Assembly (NCBI GenBank): GCA_009781515.1
Contig: WQXY01000003.1
Coordinates: forward strand, 1-64,000
Origin: Oscillospiraceae bacterium
GTDB taxonomy: Bacteria; Bacillota; Clostridia; Oscillospirales; Oscillospiraceae
Direction: 5' to 3'
Length of the DNA: 64,000 bases
Shown: positions 34,572 through 42,534 of the stretch, one piece after another
Position numbering within the stretch: the stretch's first letter is position 1
Layout: every line of letters starts with the position of its first letter
Translations under genes and position numbers: made by a program
Notes under the pieces: generated by a model
Databases searched by the model: none
Seen by the model: only the letters and a program-made list of their open reading frames with translations
Told to the model about the DNA's origin: nothing

Positions 34572-35300
34572 CTATCCACCATACACTTTACAAACCTCGT
34601 CCACATCTCCAACACACACGACCTGCCCTTTTTCCAGAAGCACGGCACGCGAGCACATTTCCTTAATTTTATCAGTATTGTGCGTCACCAAAAGCACGGT
34701 TGTATTATTTGATATCATGTTATTAATACGCTCTTCACATTTTGCCATAAATTTATAGTCGCCGACACCGAGTATTTCATCTACAATCAAAATATCCGGC
34801 TGCACACTTGTTGCAACTGCAAAACCCAAACGCCCCATCATACCCGATGAGAAATTTTTCAGTGCAACATCTTCAAAATCCCAAAGCTCCGCAAAATCAA
34901 TGATTTCTCTATACTTTGAAGCCATGAATTTTTTCGTGTGCCCATACATAGCGCCATTCATATATACATTATCACGAGCCGAGGACTCAGGGTCAAATCC
35001 CGCTCCAAGCTCCAAAAGCGGCGAAATTTCACCACCGACATACACAGAGCCATTCGTAGGCTTAAAGACACCTGCGATAATTTTAAGCAGTGTTGATTTT
35101 CCTGCTCCGTTTAGCCCGATAATACCAAACACCTCGCCTTTTTTTACCGAAAAGCTTACATCACGAAGTGCCCAGAACTCTTCATAAAATAACTGACGTT
35201 TGAGACCCTTTACAATATACTCTTTTAACCCTATAACCTTATCCTTGCTGAGGTTAAAACGCATTGATACATTCTCAACTGAAATTGCAACATCACTCAA
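34572..35300 (-). CDS. polysaccharide ABC exporter ATPase (Wzt/TagH type)
   Basis: 242 residues. Walker A GLNGAGKSTLL, signature FSSGMMGRLGFA, Walker B ILIVDEILGVGD, plus the family marks MRFNLSKDKVIGLKEYIV at the N-terminus and FWALRDVSFSVKKGEVFGII. This is the polysaccharide/polyol phosphate ABC group (Wzt, KpsT, TagH). It lacks the C-terminal carbohydrate-binding domain of O9a-type Wzt, so it likely exports the polymer without end-cap recognition by the ATPase. Partner of the permease 15 bases upstream; together they would move the phosphonate-bearing glycan made by the adjacent cluster. Confidence 0.9.
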   Translation of the reverse strand: MSDVAISVENVSMRFNLSKDKVIGLKEYIVKGLKRQLFYEEFWALRDVSFSVKKGEVFGIIGLNGAGKSTLLKIIAGVFKPTNGSVYVGGEISPLLELGAGFDPESSARDNVYMNGAMYGHTKKFMASKYREIIDFAELWDFEDVALKNFSSGMMGRLGFAVATSVQPDILIVDEILGVGDYKFMAKCEERINNMISNNTTVLLVTHNTDKIKEMCSRAVLLEKGQVVCVGDVDEVCKVYGG

Positions 35301-35315
35301 AACAATATCTCCTAT

Positions 35316-36296
35316 TTACATGTACAAAATGTACCTGTCTTGTTTTTGCATAAATACATAAGTGCCGAGGCAAAGCGATGCTAATGCAAAGCTTATGCAA
35401 ACCAAGTTCGACCACAAATCCGGCACTATTCCAAGCATTGCAACACTTCGGAAGTAATCTACAAGATGATAAAGAGGGTTAAAGCCATAATATGGAATAA
35501 GCCAATCCGGCAAGATACTGACCGGATACATTATTGGTGTCATAAACATCCACAGAGTAAGCAAAACACCATATAAGTACATTAAGTCACGGAAAAATAC
35601 TGCCAAAGATGATAACAACATCGCCACACCGAGAGCAAAAACAAATGTATATAACACCGGAATTGGTATAAGCAGCACTGTCCAGTTAAACGGAACACCC
35701 GTGAAAATAAATACAAGCAAAAAGGCAAGGAAAGAAAAACCCATATTAACCAGTGACAAAAGAACTTTTGAGAGCGGGAAAATGTACTTTGGTATGTATA
35801 TTTTCTTTATAACCCCCTCGGCAGCCAAAACCGAACCCATAGCCATTGTTGTTGCCTCGCTGAAAAAATTGAATATAAATTGTCCGCTTAAAAGATAAAC
35901 AGGGAAATATTCTATTTCAATTTTGAATAATGTCGAAAACACCATAGTTAAAACTAACATGGTAAGCAAGGGGTTAAGCAGCGACCAAAGCACACCTAAT
36001 ATGCTTTTGCGATATCGTGTAATAAAATCACGCCTCACCAAAAGTTTCAAATAGCCTTTATAGCGATTATATGAATTTAGCTGTGCCGATATAAACTCGC
36101 GCTTAAATATGAGTATCAACACAAAGCATGTTACGAGAGCTGCAATGACTGCCAAAAAAAGGATTTTGGGTGCAAATAATATCATATTATCATGCCTCTC
36201 AATAAAACCACTGACAGGCAGGTATAAAAATGCAACAAAATACGCAATCGTCAAAACAATAGTAAGCAATGCCATAGTTCTTTTTGTAAGTGCCAT
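35316..36296 (-). CDS. polysaccharide ABC exporter permease (Wzm/TagG type)
   Basis: 326 residues. The ABC-2 core (LLVRRDFITRYRKSILGVLW, LLNPLLTMLVLTMVF, then VFFRDLMYLYGVLLTLWMFMTPIMYP) is preceded by an unusual 85-residue extension with two extra hydrophobic helices (TMALLTIVLTIAYFVAFLYL and ILFLAVIAALVTCFVLILIF). Ordinary TagG/Wzm proteins are about 260 residues. YYGFNPLYHLVDYFRSV is the typical C-terminal motif. It has its own promoter just upstream (36335-36363). It forms the exporter with the following ATPase gene. Confidence 0.9.
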   Translation of the reverse strand: MALTKRTMALLTIVLTIAYFVAFLYLPVSGFIERHDNMILFAPKILFLAVIAALVTCFVLILIFKREFISAQLNSYNRYKGYLKLLVRRDFITRYRKSILGVLWSLLNPLLTMLVLTMVFSTLFKIEIEYFPVYLLSGQFIFNFFSEATTMAMGSVLAAEGVIKKIYIPKYIFPLSKVLLSLVNMGFSFLAFLLVFIFTGVPFNWTVLLIPIPVLYTFVFALGVAMLLSSLAVFFRDLMYLYGVLLTLWMFMTPIMYPVSILPDWLIPYYGFNPLYHLVDYFRSVAMLGIVPDLWSNLVCISFALASLCLGTYVFMQKQDRYILYM

Positions 36297-36334
36297 ACCA
36301 AAAAATTTCCTACTTCATATAAATAGTTCGGGTA

Positions 36335-36363
36335 ATAATATCACAACAAAAGTGAAACTGCAA
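36335..36363 (-). promoter_or_regulatory. promoter of the polysaccharide ABC exporter
   Basis: Minus strand: TTGCAG (36363-36358), 17-bp spacer, TATTAT (36340-36335) with an extended -10 TGA. It gives the exporter its own transcription start, separate from the phosphonate genes upstream. Confidence 0.7.
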
Positions 36364-36409
36364 CTGCGAATAATGCTCGTATTTGATGTAAAAGAGTTGC
36401 TTTTTTATG

Positions 36410-37525
36410 CTATTTTAAGTTCTCCATAAGTGCGAGTTTGTTTTCTCCCGGCGCTATAGTCGGGCGCCCCAAGTCACTTCTCGACTTTAAGTTACACATA
36501 ACTTCGATAAAAACGGGACCTGCTGCATCTGCCCTTAGAGCTTGCATTACCTCAGATAACTGCTCTTTGGAGGTGACACGGACAGTCTTTGTATAACCCA
36601 AGGTTTTTGCAGTCTGCGCAAAGCTGATATGAGCGCTTGGGGTCGGCAAGCCTCCGACAGTTTCATGCGCTCCGTTATTTATCATAATATGCACAAGATT
36701 AGCAGGTTTGTTAGCTCCCGTCACAGCAAGGCTTCCCATATGCATGAGCACCGCACCGTCACCGTCAAGACAAAACACCCGCTTTTCGGGCTTTGCTTGT
36801 GCTATACCGAGTGCAATCATAAGGCTATGACCCATTGAACCGACAGTCAGAAAATCAAAGCCGTGTCCTATGCCTTGTTTTTCGCGAATTTCAAAAACCT
36901 CACGCGACAGCTTGCCTGTGGTACATACAAAAATGTCATTTTCAGTCCCACCTGCTTCTAATATTGTTTCAAGCGTTTCTTCACGGGAAAGCTCTGCGTC
37001 CGAGCCATACTCAACTTTAACCTCTGCGGTCAACGCGTCCTTTTGTATCACAAATGCAACAGACTGACCGTTTTTCAAAAACATGCGGAAAAACTCAACT
37101 GTTTCGCTTAAATCATCACAGTCTTTCGAAACCACAATATAAGGGATTTCAAGCATATCAAGCAGTTTCAGCGTTATCTCACCTTGGAACACATGCTGCG
37201 GTTCGTCCTTTACCCCCGGTTCTCCGCGCCAACCAATCACAAAAATTGCGGGTATCTGATAAACCTTTTTATGAAGAAGTGAACAAATCGGGTTTACTGC
37301 ATTACCAAGTCCGCTGTTTTGCATATATACAACTGCGGGCTTTGAGGTTGCAAGATAATGCCCCGCCGCAAGACCCACTGCAGCGCCTTCGTTTGCAGCA
37401 ACAATGTGACGAGCGGATTTGCTTACAACGGTATCAATAAACGGGCTAAGCAGGGAGTCCGGCACTCCTATATACATGCTGCCGCCGAGGTCTTCAATAA
37501 TATCAAGGAATTTATCAGCGTTCAT
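36410..37525 (-). CDS. ppd: phosphonopyruvate decarboxylase
   Basis: 371 residues. TPP-dependent enzyme that decarboxylates phosphonopyruvate to phosphonoacetaldehyde, the step that makes the PEP mutase reaction irreversible. N-terminal GVPDSLLSPFIDTVV, catalytic Glu in AANEGAAVGLAAGHYLAT, and the conserved NSGLGNAVNPICSL and GWRGEPGVKDEPQH are all diagnostic. The TPP motif runs from CLDGDGAVLMHMGSLAVTG to MINNGAHETVGG. ATG 37525 has GGAGAG 8 bases upstream, inside the end of the reductase fusion gene. Last gene of the phosphonate operon. Confidence 0.94.
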   Translation of the reverse strand: MNADKFLDIIEDLGGSMYIGVPDSLLSPFIDTVVSKSARHIVAANEGAAVGLAAGHYLATSKPAVVYMQNSGLGNAVNPICSLLHKKVYQIPAIFVIGWRGEPGVKDEPQHVFQGEITLKLLDMLEIPYIVVSKDCDDLSETVEFFRMFLKNGQSVAFVIQKDALTAEVKVEYGSDAELSREETLETILEAGGTENDIFVCTTGKLSREVFEIREKQGIGHGFDFLTVGSMGHSLMIALGIAQAKPEKRVFCLDGDGAVLMHMGSLAVTGANKPANLVHIMINNGAHETVGGLPTPSAHISFAQTAKTLGYTKTVRVTSKEQLSEVMQALRADAAGPVFIEVMCNLKSRSDLGRPTIAPGENKLALMENLK

Positions 37526-37530
37526 GGACT

Positions 37531-39237
37531 TCACTCTCCGTTTAATATTTGCCGATACATGTCTGCCAGAGCAGTTTCACTTAGCTTAACCGGGAAATTT
37601 GATAGCCTTTCCACGTTCACAGATGATACTAAGCTCTGTACACTCTCATCGCCAAAATCAAATTCCATTTCGAGCCTATCATATATATTAATAAACTCAT
37701 TGTAACCAATGGGTATAAGTGCTGCAGGCTTAAACCCGCTTTCTATTAGAAACTTCCAAACATGTTTCAAACACACTGCCACGGCATGTCCGTGTGCCAA
37801 ACCGTACCTTGCCGTCAGCTCATAGCTCATTGCGTGAGCTGCTGTGGTTTTTGAGATATTGATTGCTTTTCCTGCTAAATTAGCTGCGTTAAATATCCGC
37901 AATAGACTTCCGAGTTCGCCCGCGAAATACCCGTCCATGTCTTTTTTTGCAATCTCTATAGCACCCGCAGCAAACGCTCTGCTTATCTCTGTTTGGTTTA
38001 CAGACCACATTGACTCTATCGCTTGACACAGCATATCAAGAAACGCACTTTTTTTGTGATATATCGGCACTGTCAATAAAAAATCCGGGTCGAGTATAGC
38101 ACAATCCGGCATTACACGACTTTGCTCAACAGATATTTTCACTCCATTTTCATACATTACGGCAAAGCTTGTAGCTTCGCTTCCCGTGCCTGCGGTTGTA
38201 GGAATTGCAAGATGCTTGCACCGCGGTGTGTCCCTGAGCGATTTGTCTGCGCGCAGCATATTAATACACTTTGCAACATCAATGGCACTTCCGCCGCCTA
38301 TAGAAACAATAAAATCACAATCCTGCGCTTCAAAGAGTGATATTCCATCCATAATCTCTGAAATATCGGGGTTTGGTGTGAATTTATCAAAATAGACCCC
38401 GGTTATATCAGCCGCAGAGGCTTTACCTATTCCGCACACAATAAACGGCCGCTTTACATTATTATAAGCCAAAATATCATGTATATTCAGCCTTGAGCCA
38501 TATCCTGCATAAGTTTCCTGCAATCTGTCGGGCATAAGCTTATACATGTCCCTTGCATAACTTAAATCTTCATCATTATCAACCTCAAAACACATTCGCC
38601 CTGTAATATCAAATGGGTGAAGCAACATCCTGCCGCTTATTTCATTAAAAGCATTTTCAGCATATACATTTGTTTTACCCTGCAAACAAAACGTTTCTAT
38701 TTCATCCAACCATAACTCCCAATCTTTGCAACAAAGCTTGTACATGGGCTGAGCGTAAACCGCATCGGTCAAAACATCAACACCTACATAACTTATCCTG
38801 TTATCTCGAACTACAGCCTTAAAGTCTTTCTCGGGCAATGCTTTCGCTCTGTCTGTCACCATTACGCTTTTTTCGGATGCAATAATATCCTGCAATACAT
38901 TTTGCTCATACACAATGTCACCGTGAAGCATAAGTATGTCATCACCGCGTAAATGCTCTATCGCAAGCTTTATTGAATATATATAGTTTGTTTCCGCATA
39001 GAGCGGATTAAAAACAAATATAAACCGGGTATTGGGGTATTTCTCTTTTGCATAAGCTTCCAACACCTCGGCATTTGAACCTGTTGTAATAACAAACTCA
39101 TCGATGCCGCAACGGAGAAGTGACTTGATTTGAGCGTCAAAAATTGTCACACCGTCAGATAGCTCAGCCAAGCACTTGCAAGACTTTAAGCTTTTCATGC
39201 GGCTGCCTGTTCCCGAATTTAAGATTAACGCTCTCAT
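37531..39237 (-). CDS. nucleotidyltransferase fused to phosphonoacetaldehyde reductase
   Basis: 568 residues. Residues about 1-235 are a LicC/RfbA-like NTP transferase: LNSGTGSRMKSLKSCKCLAEL, metal Asp in MLHGDIVYE, and YAETNYIYSIKLAIEHL. Residues about 240-568 are an iron-type alcohol dehydrogenase: IVSIGGGSAIDVAKC, PTTAGTGSEATSFAV, and His in TAAHAMSYELTARYGLAHGHAVA. The usual metal His after DxxxH is Gln here (DMLCQAIESMW), which I recall from phosphonoacetaldehyde reductases of this subfamily. It should reduce phosphonoacetaldehyde to 2-hydroxyethylphosphonate and activate it, probably as the CMP ester. Treponema PntC, in contrast, fuses a cytidylyltransferase to an aminotransferase. GAGG precedes the ATG. 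Confidence 0.88.
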   Translation of the reverse strand: MRALILNSGTGSRMKSLKSCKCLAELSDGVTIFDAQIKSLLRCGIDEFVITTGSNAEVLEAYAKEKYPNTRFIFVFNPLYAETNYIYSIKLAIEHLRGDDILMLHGDIVYEQNVLQDIIASEKSVMVTDRAKALPEKDFKAVVRDNRISYVGVDVLTDAVYAQPMYKLCCKDWELWLDEIETFCLQGKTNVYAENAFNEISGRMLLHPFDITGRMCFEVDNDEDLSYARDMYKLMPDRLQETYAGYGSRLNIHDILAYNNVKRPFIVCGIGKASAADITGVYFDKFTPNPDISEIMDGISLFEAQDCDFIVSIGGGSAIDVAKCINMLRADKSLRDTPRCKHLAIPTTAGTGSEATSFAVMYENGVKISVEQSRVMPDCAILDPDFLLTVPIYHKKSAFLDMLCQAIESMWSVNQTEISRAFAAGAIEIAKKDMDGYFAGELGSLLRIFNAANLAGKAINISKTTAAHAMSYELTARYGLAHGHAVAVCLKHVWKFLIESGFKPAALIPIGYNEFINIYDRLEMEFDFGDESVQSLVSSVNVERLSNFPVKLSETALADMYRQILNGE

Positions 39238-39250
39238 TACAACCTCGCTA

Positions 39251-40552
39251 TTATATAAACGTCAGGACATCTTTAATTGACATGCAGTTTTCGTCTGCGG
39301 CTTCTTTGCTGCGCCCGTGTGTCAGAATACTTTCGGCTGTCTTCATCATTGCGGGGTAGGCACTGCGCAAGAGGAAGTTGGCATGAATGATGATATTTGC
39401 ACCTCTTTTATGAAGCTCTCCCTCAGTGATTTGATTATATGTTGTCGGCACTGCAACAACAGGTATATTGCCGGAATATGCCCTGAATTTTTCGAGAAAC
39501 TCAAATATATCCTCACCGGATTTCTCTTTGCTGTGTATCATTACCGCGTCGGCTCCTGCTTCGATATATATCTTTGCCCGCATCATAGCGTCATCTACCG
39601 ATTTTCCCGCAATGAGGCTCTCAAGCCGTGCGATTATCATAAAATCACGTGTTGACTGAGCACGTTTGCCTGCTGCGATTTTTGCCGCAAAATCCTCAGG
39701 CTCGTCAAGCACTTGAACAGCGTCCGTACCAAAGAGCGAATTTTGTTTAAGCCCTGTTTTATCTTCAATAATAACAGCAGAAACCCCCACACGTTCCAAA
39801 GTTTTTACATGAAACGGGAAGTGGTCGATTTTTCCGCCCGTGTCACCGTCCAAAATAATCGGTTTTGATGTGACTTCCATAATTTCATTAATTGTGTTTA
39901 TACGGCTTGTCACGTCTACAAGTTCAATATCAGGTTTGCCCTTAAATGCCGAGTCACAAAGGCTTGACACCCACATGGCGTCAAATTCTTTTGCCGTCAT
40001 TGTAGCCTCGTCCATTACGCGCACGTTTTCGGCAATAATACCCGTAAGTCCGTTTGAAACATCTATAGCGCGAATATAAGGCTTTAGTTTGAGTAGTTTT
40101 CGCAGCTTCGGCAACCGCTGCTCGGATGTTGTCAAGGTGCTGACAAGCTGCCTTGAAAGCCTGTCGCCGGAAGCTTCTTTTGTGTACGGCACTTCAATTA
40201 GCTCGCCGCCCCATTCTTTCAGCACTGATATAACACGCTCGCGTACCACCTGCATATAGCCCGTACGCCAGTCATCACCATGCACGACATAATCGGGCTT
40301 AAGCTCCCGCAATATGTCAGTGTAGTCCATTTGCTGCTGCACCACAACAGACTCCACATGCTTAAAGCTCCCTGCAATTTTCACGCGCTCCTGCGTGTCG
40401 AGAAGTGGTGTGCGTTTATAGGTGGCAACAGCCTCATCGGTCAGCACGCCGACAATAACCCTGCCGTATTTTGCCGCTTCATTGATAATATTGATATGTC
40501 CGCTGTGGTATACATCTGTAGCCATTGCGACGTAAGCTGTTTTATCACTCAT
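39251..40552 (-). CDS. pepM: PEP mutase with N-terminal HxGH nucleotidyltransferase
   Basis: 433 residues. Residues about 1-135 are a cytidylyltransferase-like fold: AMATDVYHSGHINIINEA (HxGH as HSGH), LLDTQERVKI, and YVVHGDDWRTGYMQ. Residues about 145-430 are PEP mutase, with the diagnostic EDKTGLKQNSLFG matching the family motif EDKxxxxxNS, plus LDGDTGG, IIARLESLIAGKSVDDA and AGADAVMIHS. The mutase converts PEP to phosphonopyruvate, the entry to nearly all natural C-P compounds. The N-terminal domain is TagD-like and may activate the phosphonate or a polyol phosphate; it occurs in part of the family. Starts 2 bases after the TagF-like gene. Confidence 0.95.
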   Translation of the reverse strand: MSDKTAYVAMATDVYHSGHINIINEAAKYGRVIVGVLTDEAVATYKRTPLLDTQERVKIAGSFKHVESVVVQQQMDYTDILRELKPDYVVHGDDWRTGYMQVVRERVISVLKEWGGELIEVPYTKEASGDRLSRQLVSTLTTSEQRLPKLRKLLKLKPYIRAIDVSNGLTGIIAENVRVMDEATMTAKEFDAMWVSSLCDSAFKGKPDIELVDVTSRINTINEIMEVTSKPIILDGDTGGKIDHFPFHVKTLERVGVSAVIIEDKTGLKQNSLFGTDAVQVLDEPEDFAAKIAAGKRAQSTRDFMIIARLESLIAGKSVDDAMMRAKIYIEAGADAVMIHSKEKSGEDIFEFLEKFRAYSGNIPVVAVPTTYNQITEGELHKRGANIIIHANFLLRSAYPAMMKTAESILTHGRSKEAADENCMSIKDVLTFI

Positions 40553-40554
40553 TG

Positions 40555-41724
40555 CTATACCCCTGCCTTTTCAATAATATAACGTCCACCCGCTTCACCG
40601 CTTCTTCCGGGATAAAATACATATTGCTTTAGTATTTCCTTGATTTGCTGACTATCAGCACCGTCACCTTGCAGAAGCGCTTCCACAGCCGGAGCAAGCT
40701 TTTCCTTTATATCAAACGGGTCTATTGATTTTCCAATCTTGTTTCGGACAGTCAGCTCCATAGGCTCGATGTCGTATTTTAAGTAATTAGGGTTCATAAT
40801 TTTCTGCGGTGTATTGATAAAAACGCACGGTTTAGAGGTTGCATATGAAAATTCATAAGCAATACCCGACCAGTCGGTAATTAGCAAATCAGACATGTAT
40901 ATAGAAGTATTACCTGAAAAATCAGTTTCAAAAATTAATTCACCTGCTTTTACAAACTTTTCATACTGCCGCTCCAATGCTTCCATTTTATCAGCACACA
41001 ATCTCATAAACTGCGGATGCGGCCTTACCGTCACAATGTTACCCTTGCCGAGTATCGTATCCAAAATATCCTCTATACAGGTTTCAAAAATATTATCTCT
41101 CTGCCATGAGGGCGCAATTAATATTTGCGGCTTGGTGCGGCTTCGGGTGTCGGCAGAATTATAGCTGTTTCCAAGCTCATCATAGAGACCGTATCCCGCT
41201 TTTACGAGGTTTCGCTTTGGCAGTCCCGCAATCTCTTCACGCCGCCTCAGTTCGGCAACATGGTGAGGTCCTACGCAAAATACCGTATCAAAATGGTCAA
41301 ATGCCTTTTCTTTATATTGCATTGTTGTGCTGATTGGTGCGTGAAAAACATAAATATACTCTATGTCATCACGGCGGGTGGAGCGCTTCATGTGATAACT
41401 CTGCAAATCCGGCACTGTTGTTACTACGATATCAGCGTCTAATCTGAGCATCAGCGATATGGTTTTCCGCTCGCTTACGTAGTACGGTATGAGTTTTGGA
41501 TTGTTTTGCTCAAATAATGCATCATTCGGGTCATTCGTTAAATAATGTATCACAATTTCGCAGTTTTTGAGCAGATACTCAATAATCATTTTGTAATATT
41601 TATACTGCCCGCCCGTAAGTGCATAAAAAACAAGCTTTTTCTTTGCCACAGCAAACGCAGCAGCATCAATCTTTTCACGCTGCTTAAGTTTTTTGCGATC
41701 ATTTTGTTTTAACAAATCAAACAC
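40555..41724 (-). CDS. TagF/TagB-like CDP-glycerol glycerophosphotransferase family protein
   Basis: 389 residues. Family motifs: ILIAPSWQRDN, TVRPHPQFM, and DLLITDWSGIAYEFSYATSK, with PCVFINTP. The enzymes transfer a polyol phosphate from a CDP-linked donor to a teichoic-acid chain on the inner membrane face. Here, between PEP mutase and a small membrane protein, the donor may be a CMP-activated phosphonate instead of CDP-glycerol (inference). There is no signal peptide; association with the membrane would be by a basic N-terminus (KQNDRKKLKQREK). GTG 41724 has GAGGAA 10 bases upstream, in the previous gene's end. Confidence 0.88.
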   Translation of the reverse strand: MFDLLKQNDRKKLKQREKIDAAAFAVAKKKLVFYALTGGQYKYYKMIIEYLLKNCEIVIHYLTNDPNDALFEQNNPKLIPYYVSERKTISLMLRLDADIVVTTVPDLQSYHMKRSTRRDDIEYIYVFHAPISTTMQYKEKAFDHFDTVFCVGPHHVAELRRREEIAGLPKRNLVKAGYGLYDELGNSYNSADTRSRTKPQILIAPSWQRDNIFETCIEDILDTILGKGNIVTVRPHPQFMRLCADKMEALERQYEKFVKAGELIFETDFSGNTSIYMSDLLITDWSGIAYEFSYATSKPCVFINTPQKIMNPNYLKYDIEPMELTVRNKIGKSIDPFDIKEKLAPAVEALLQGDGADSQQIKEILKQYVFYPGRSGEAGGRYIIEKAGV

Positions 41725-41730
41725 AGCAGA

Positions 41731-41961
41731 TTATTCCTCGTCAGCCGACCCGTTGTCGTCACTAATCATGTCTATAACATCGTCATCACTGTCTGTGTCA
41801 AAATCCTGATTGCCGCTTGTCTCGGCAACTTCACCATCTTTGTTCTTTGAGAAAAACGCACTTATTTTCTTTCTAATTGTAACGAGAAATACACCACCCG
41901 CAGCAACAACAGCCACTATAACCTGTAGCAACATACCGCCAAACGCCGGATCTAAATACAT
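41731..41961 (-). CDS. small membrane protein with YLDP motif and acidic tail
   Basis: 76 residues. MYLDPAFGGMLLQVIVAVVA opens the protein and its helix runs on to about residue 27; a basic patch (RKKISAFFSKNK) and then a strongly acidic tail (DSDDDVIDMISDDNGSADEE) follow. I recall short proteins starting Y-L-D-P-x-x-G-x-M/L-L-Q next to surface-polysaccharide and alkaline-phosphatase-superfamily genes; no function is known. It heads the phosphonate operon, with a GGAGG site at 41970-41974 and the promoter copy at 41999-42027. Confidence 0.75.
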   Translation of the reverse strand: MYLDPAFGGMLLQVIVAVVAAGGVFLVTIRKKISAFFSKNKDGEVAETSGNQDFDTDSDDDVIDMISDDNGSADEE

Positions 41962-41983
41962 AAAAAGATACCTCCGATATCAT

Positions 41984-42037
41984 CATCTACCACTGTGAAT
42001 TTTATCATAGTATGGTGCTTATATCAATCACACCTTG
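41984..42037 (-). repeat. left copy of duplicated promoter block (direct repeat)
   Basis: Positions 41999-42037 are identical to 43071-43109 (39 bp), and the match extends through CATCTACCA (41984-41992) with six differing bases between. The block carries a minus-strand promoter: TTGATA (42027-42022), 17-bp spacer, TAAAAT (42004-41999) with extended -10 TGA. Here it drives the YLDP protein and the phosphonate operon. Confidence 0.85.
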
Positions 42038-42097
42038 TCTCTCCATAAGCTCTATTAATTCAAGGACAAAATAGTCTTTACGCTGTCTTACGGGCAG
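42005..42097 (-). pseudogene. possible coding remnant overlapping the DUF3791 end
   Basis: In the +1 frame relative to the DUF3791 gene a 30-codon open stretch reads in part KDYFVLELIELMERQGVIDI and ends at a TGA at 42005-42007. It has protein-like character but no ATG/GTG/TTG start before its end. It may be the tail of a lost small gene of the cassette, now partly reused as the promoter of the phosphonate operon. Confidence 0.3.
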
Positions 42098-42284
42098 CTA
42101 TGAAAAGGTCTATATCCTGCACTATGTATTTATCACCAAACGAATGGAGTACATCATAGAACGAACTGATATACTCAAATACACCATATTGCAAAAAAAG
42201 TTCAACTACTTCTTTGCCGCTTAATCTATGTTCATATCTGTATCTTTCAATGCAAAATGCTTTGAATTTTATTATATCTGCCAT
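42078..42284 (-). CDS. DUF3791 family small protein
   Basis: 68 residues. FKAFCIERYRYEHRLSGKEV, VELFLQYGVFEYISSFYDVL and DKYIVQDIDLFIAARK match the DUF3791 pattern. Predicted fully helical and soluble. DUF3791 genes regularly lie beside DUF3990 genes, as here, and are plausible neutralising partners of an ADP-ribosyltransferase-like toxin; this is unproven. GGAG precedes the ATG. Third and last gene of the 1-kb cassette. Confidence 0.8.
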   Translation of the reverse strand: MADIIKFKAFCIERYRYEHRLSGKEVVELFLQYGVFEYISSFYDVLHSFGDKYIVQDIDLFIAARKTA

Positions 42285-42296
42285 ATGCCAACGCTC

Positions 42297-42533
42297 CTAA
42301 TACTCCGGCAACTCTAAGATGCCGGTAGCTAACTCTTCTTGATAAAGACTAAATAGCAATGGCACGCTATAAGTCCACACCTTAGTTTCTTCACTCTCAA
42401 GATATTCATACAGCTTTGAGCTATAAAGTTTCTCAAACGCACTGTTTTCATCAACATTAGTTTCATCAATAATCATTATAACTAATCCACCAATAAGTAT
42501 CGGCAATAATGCTGTAAACATGCTTTTTTCCAT
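42297..42533 (-). CDS. small helical protein of the DUF3990 cassette
   Basis: 78 residues. The segment ENSAFEKLYSSKLYEYLESE followed by ETKVWTYSVPLLFSLYQEE resembles small proteins encoded next to DUF3990/DUF3791 genes. An N-terminal hydrophobic helix (LLPILIGGLVIMII) could be a packing helix. Family not firmly recognised. GAGG lies just before the ATG; it begins 1 base after the DUF3990 stop and is followed 12 bases on by DUF3791, so the three form a compact operon. Confidence 0.75.
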   Translation of the reverse strand: MEKSMFTALLPILIGGLVIMIIDETNVDENSAFEKLYSSKLYEYLESEETKVWTYSVPLLFSLYQEELATGILELPEY

Positions 42534-42534
42534 A

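Noticed and set aside
36410..41961. 2-aminoethylphosphonate pathway
   Set aside because: No AEP transaminase or PLP enzyme is linked; the only class of enzyme after Ppd is a reductase. The DegT enzyme at 59.9 kb is a sugar aminotransferase.
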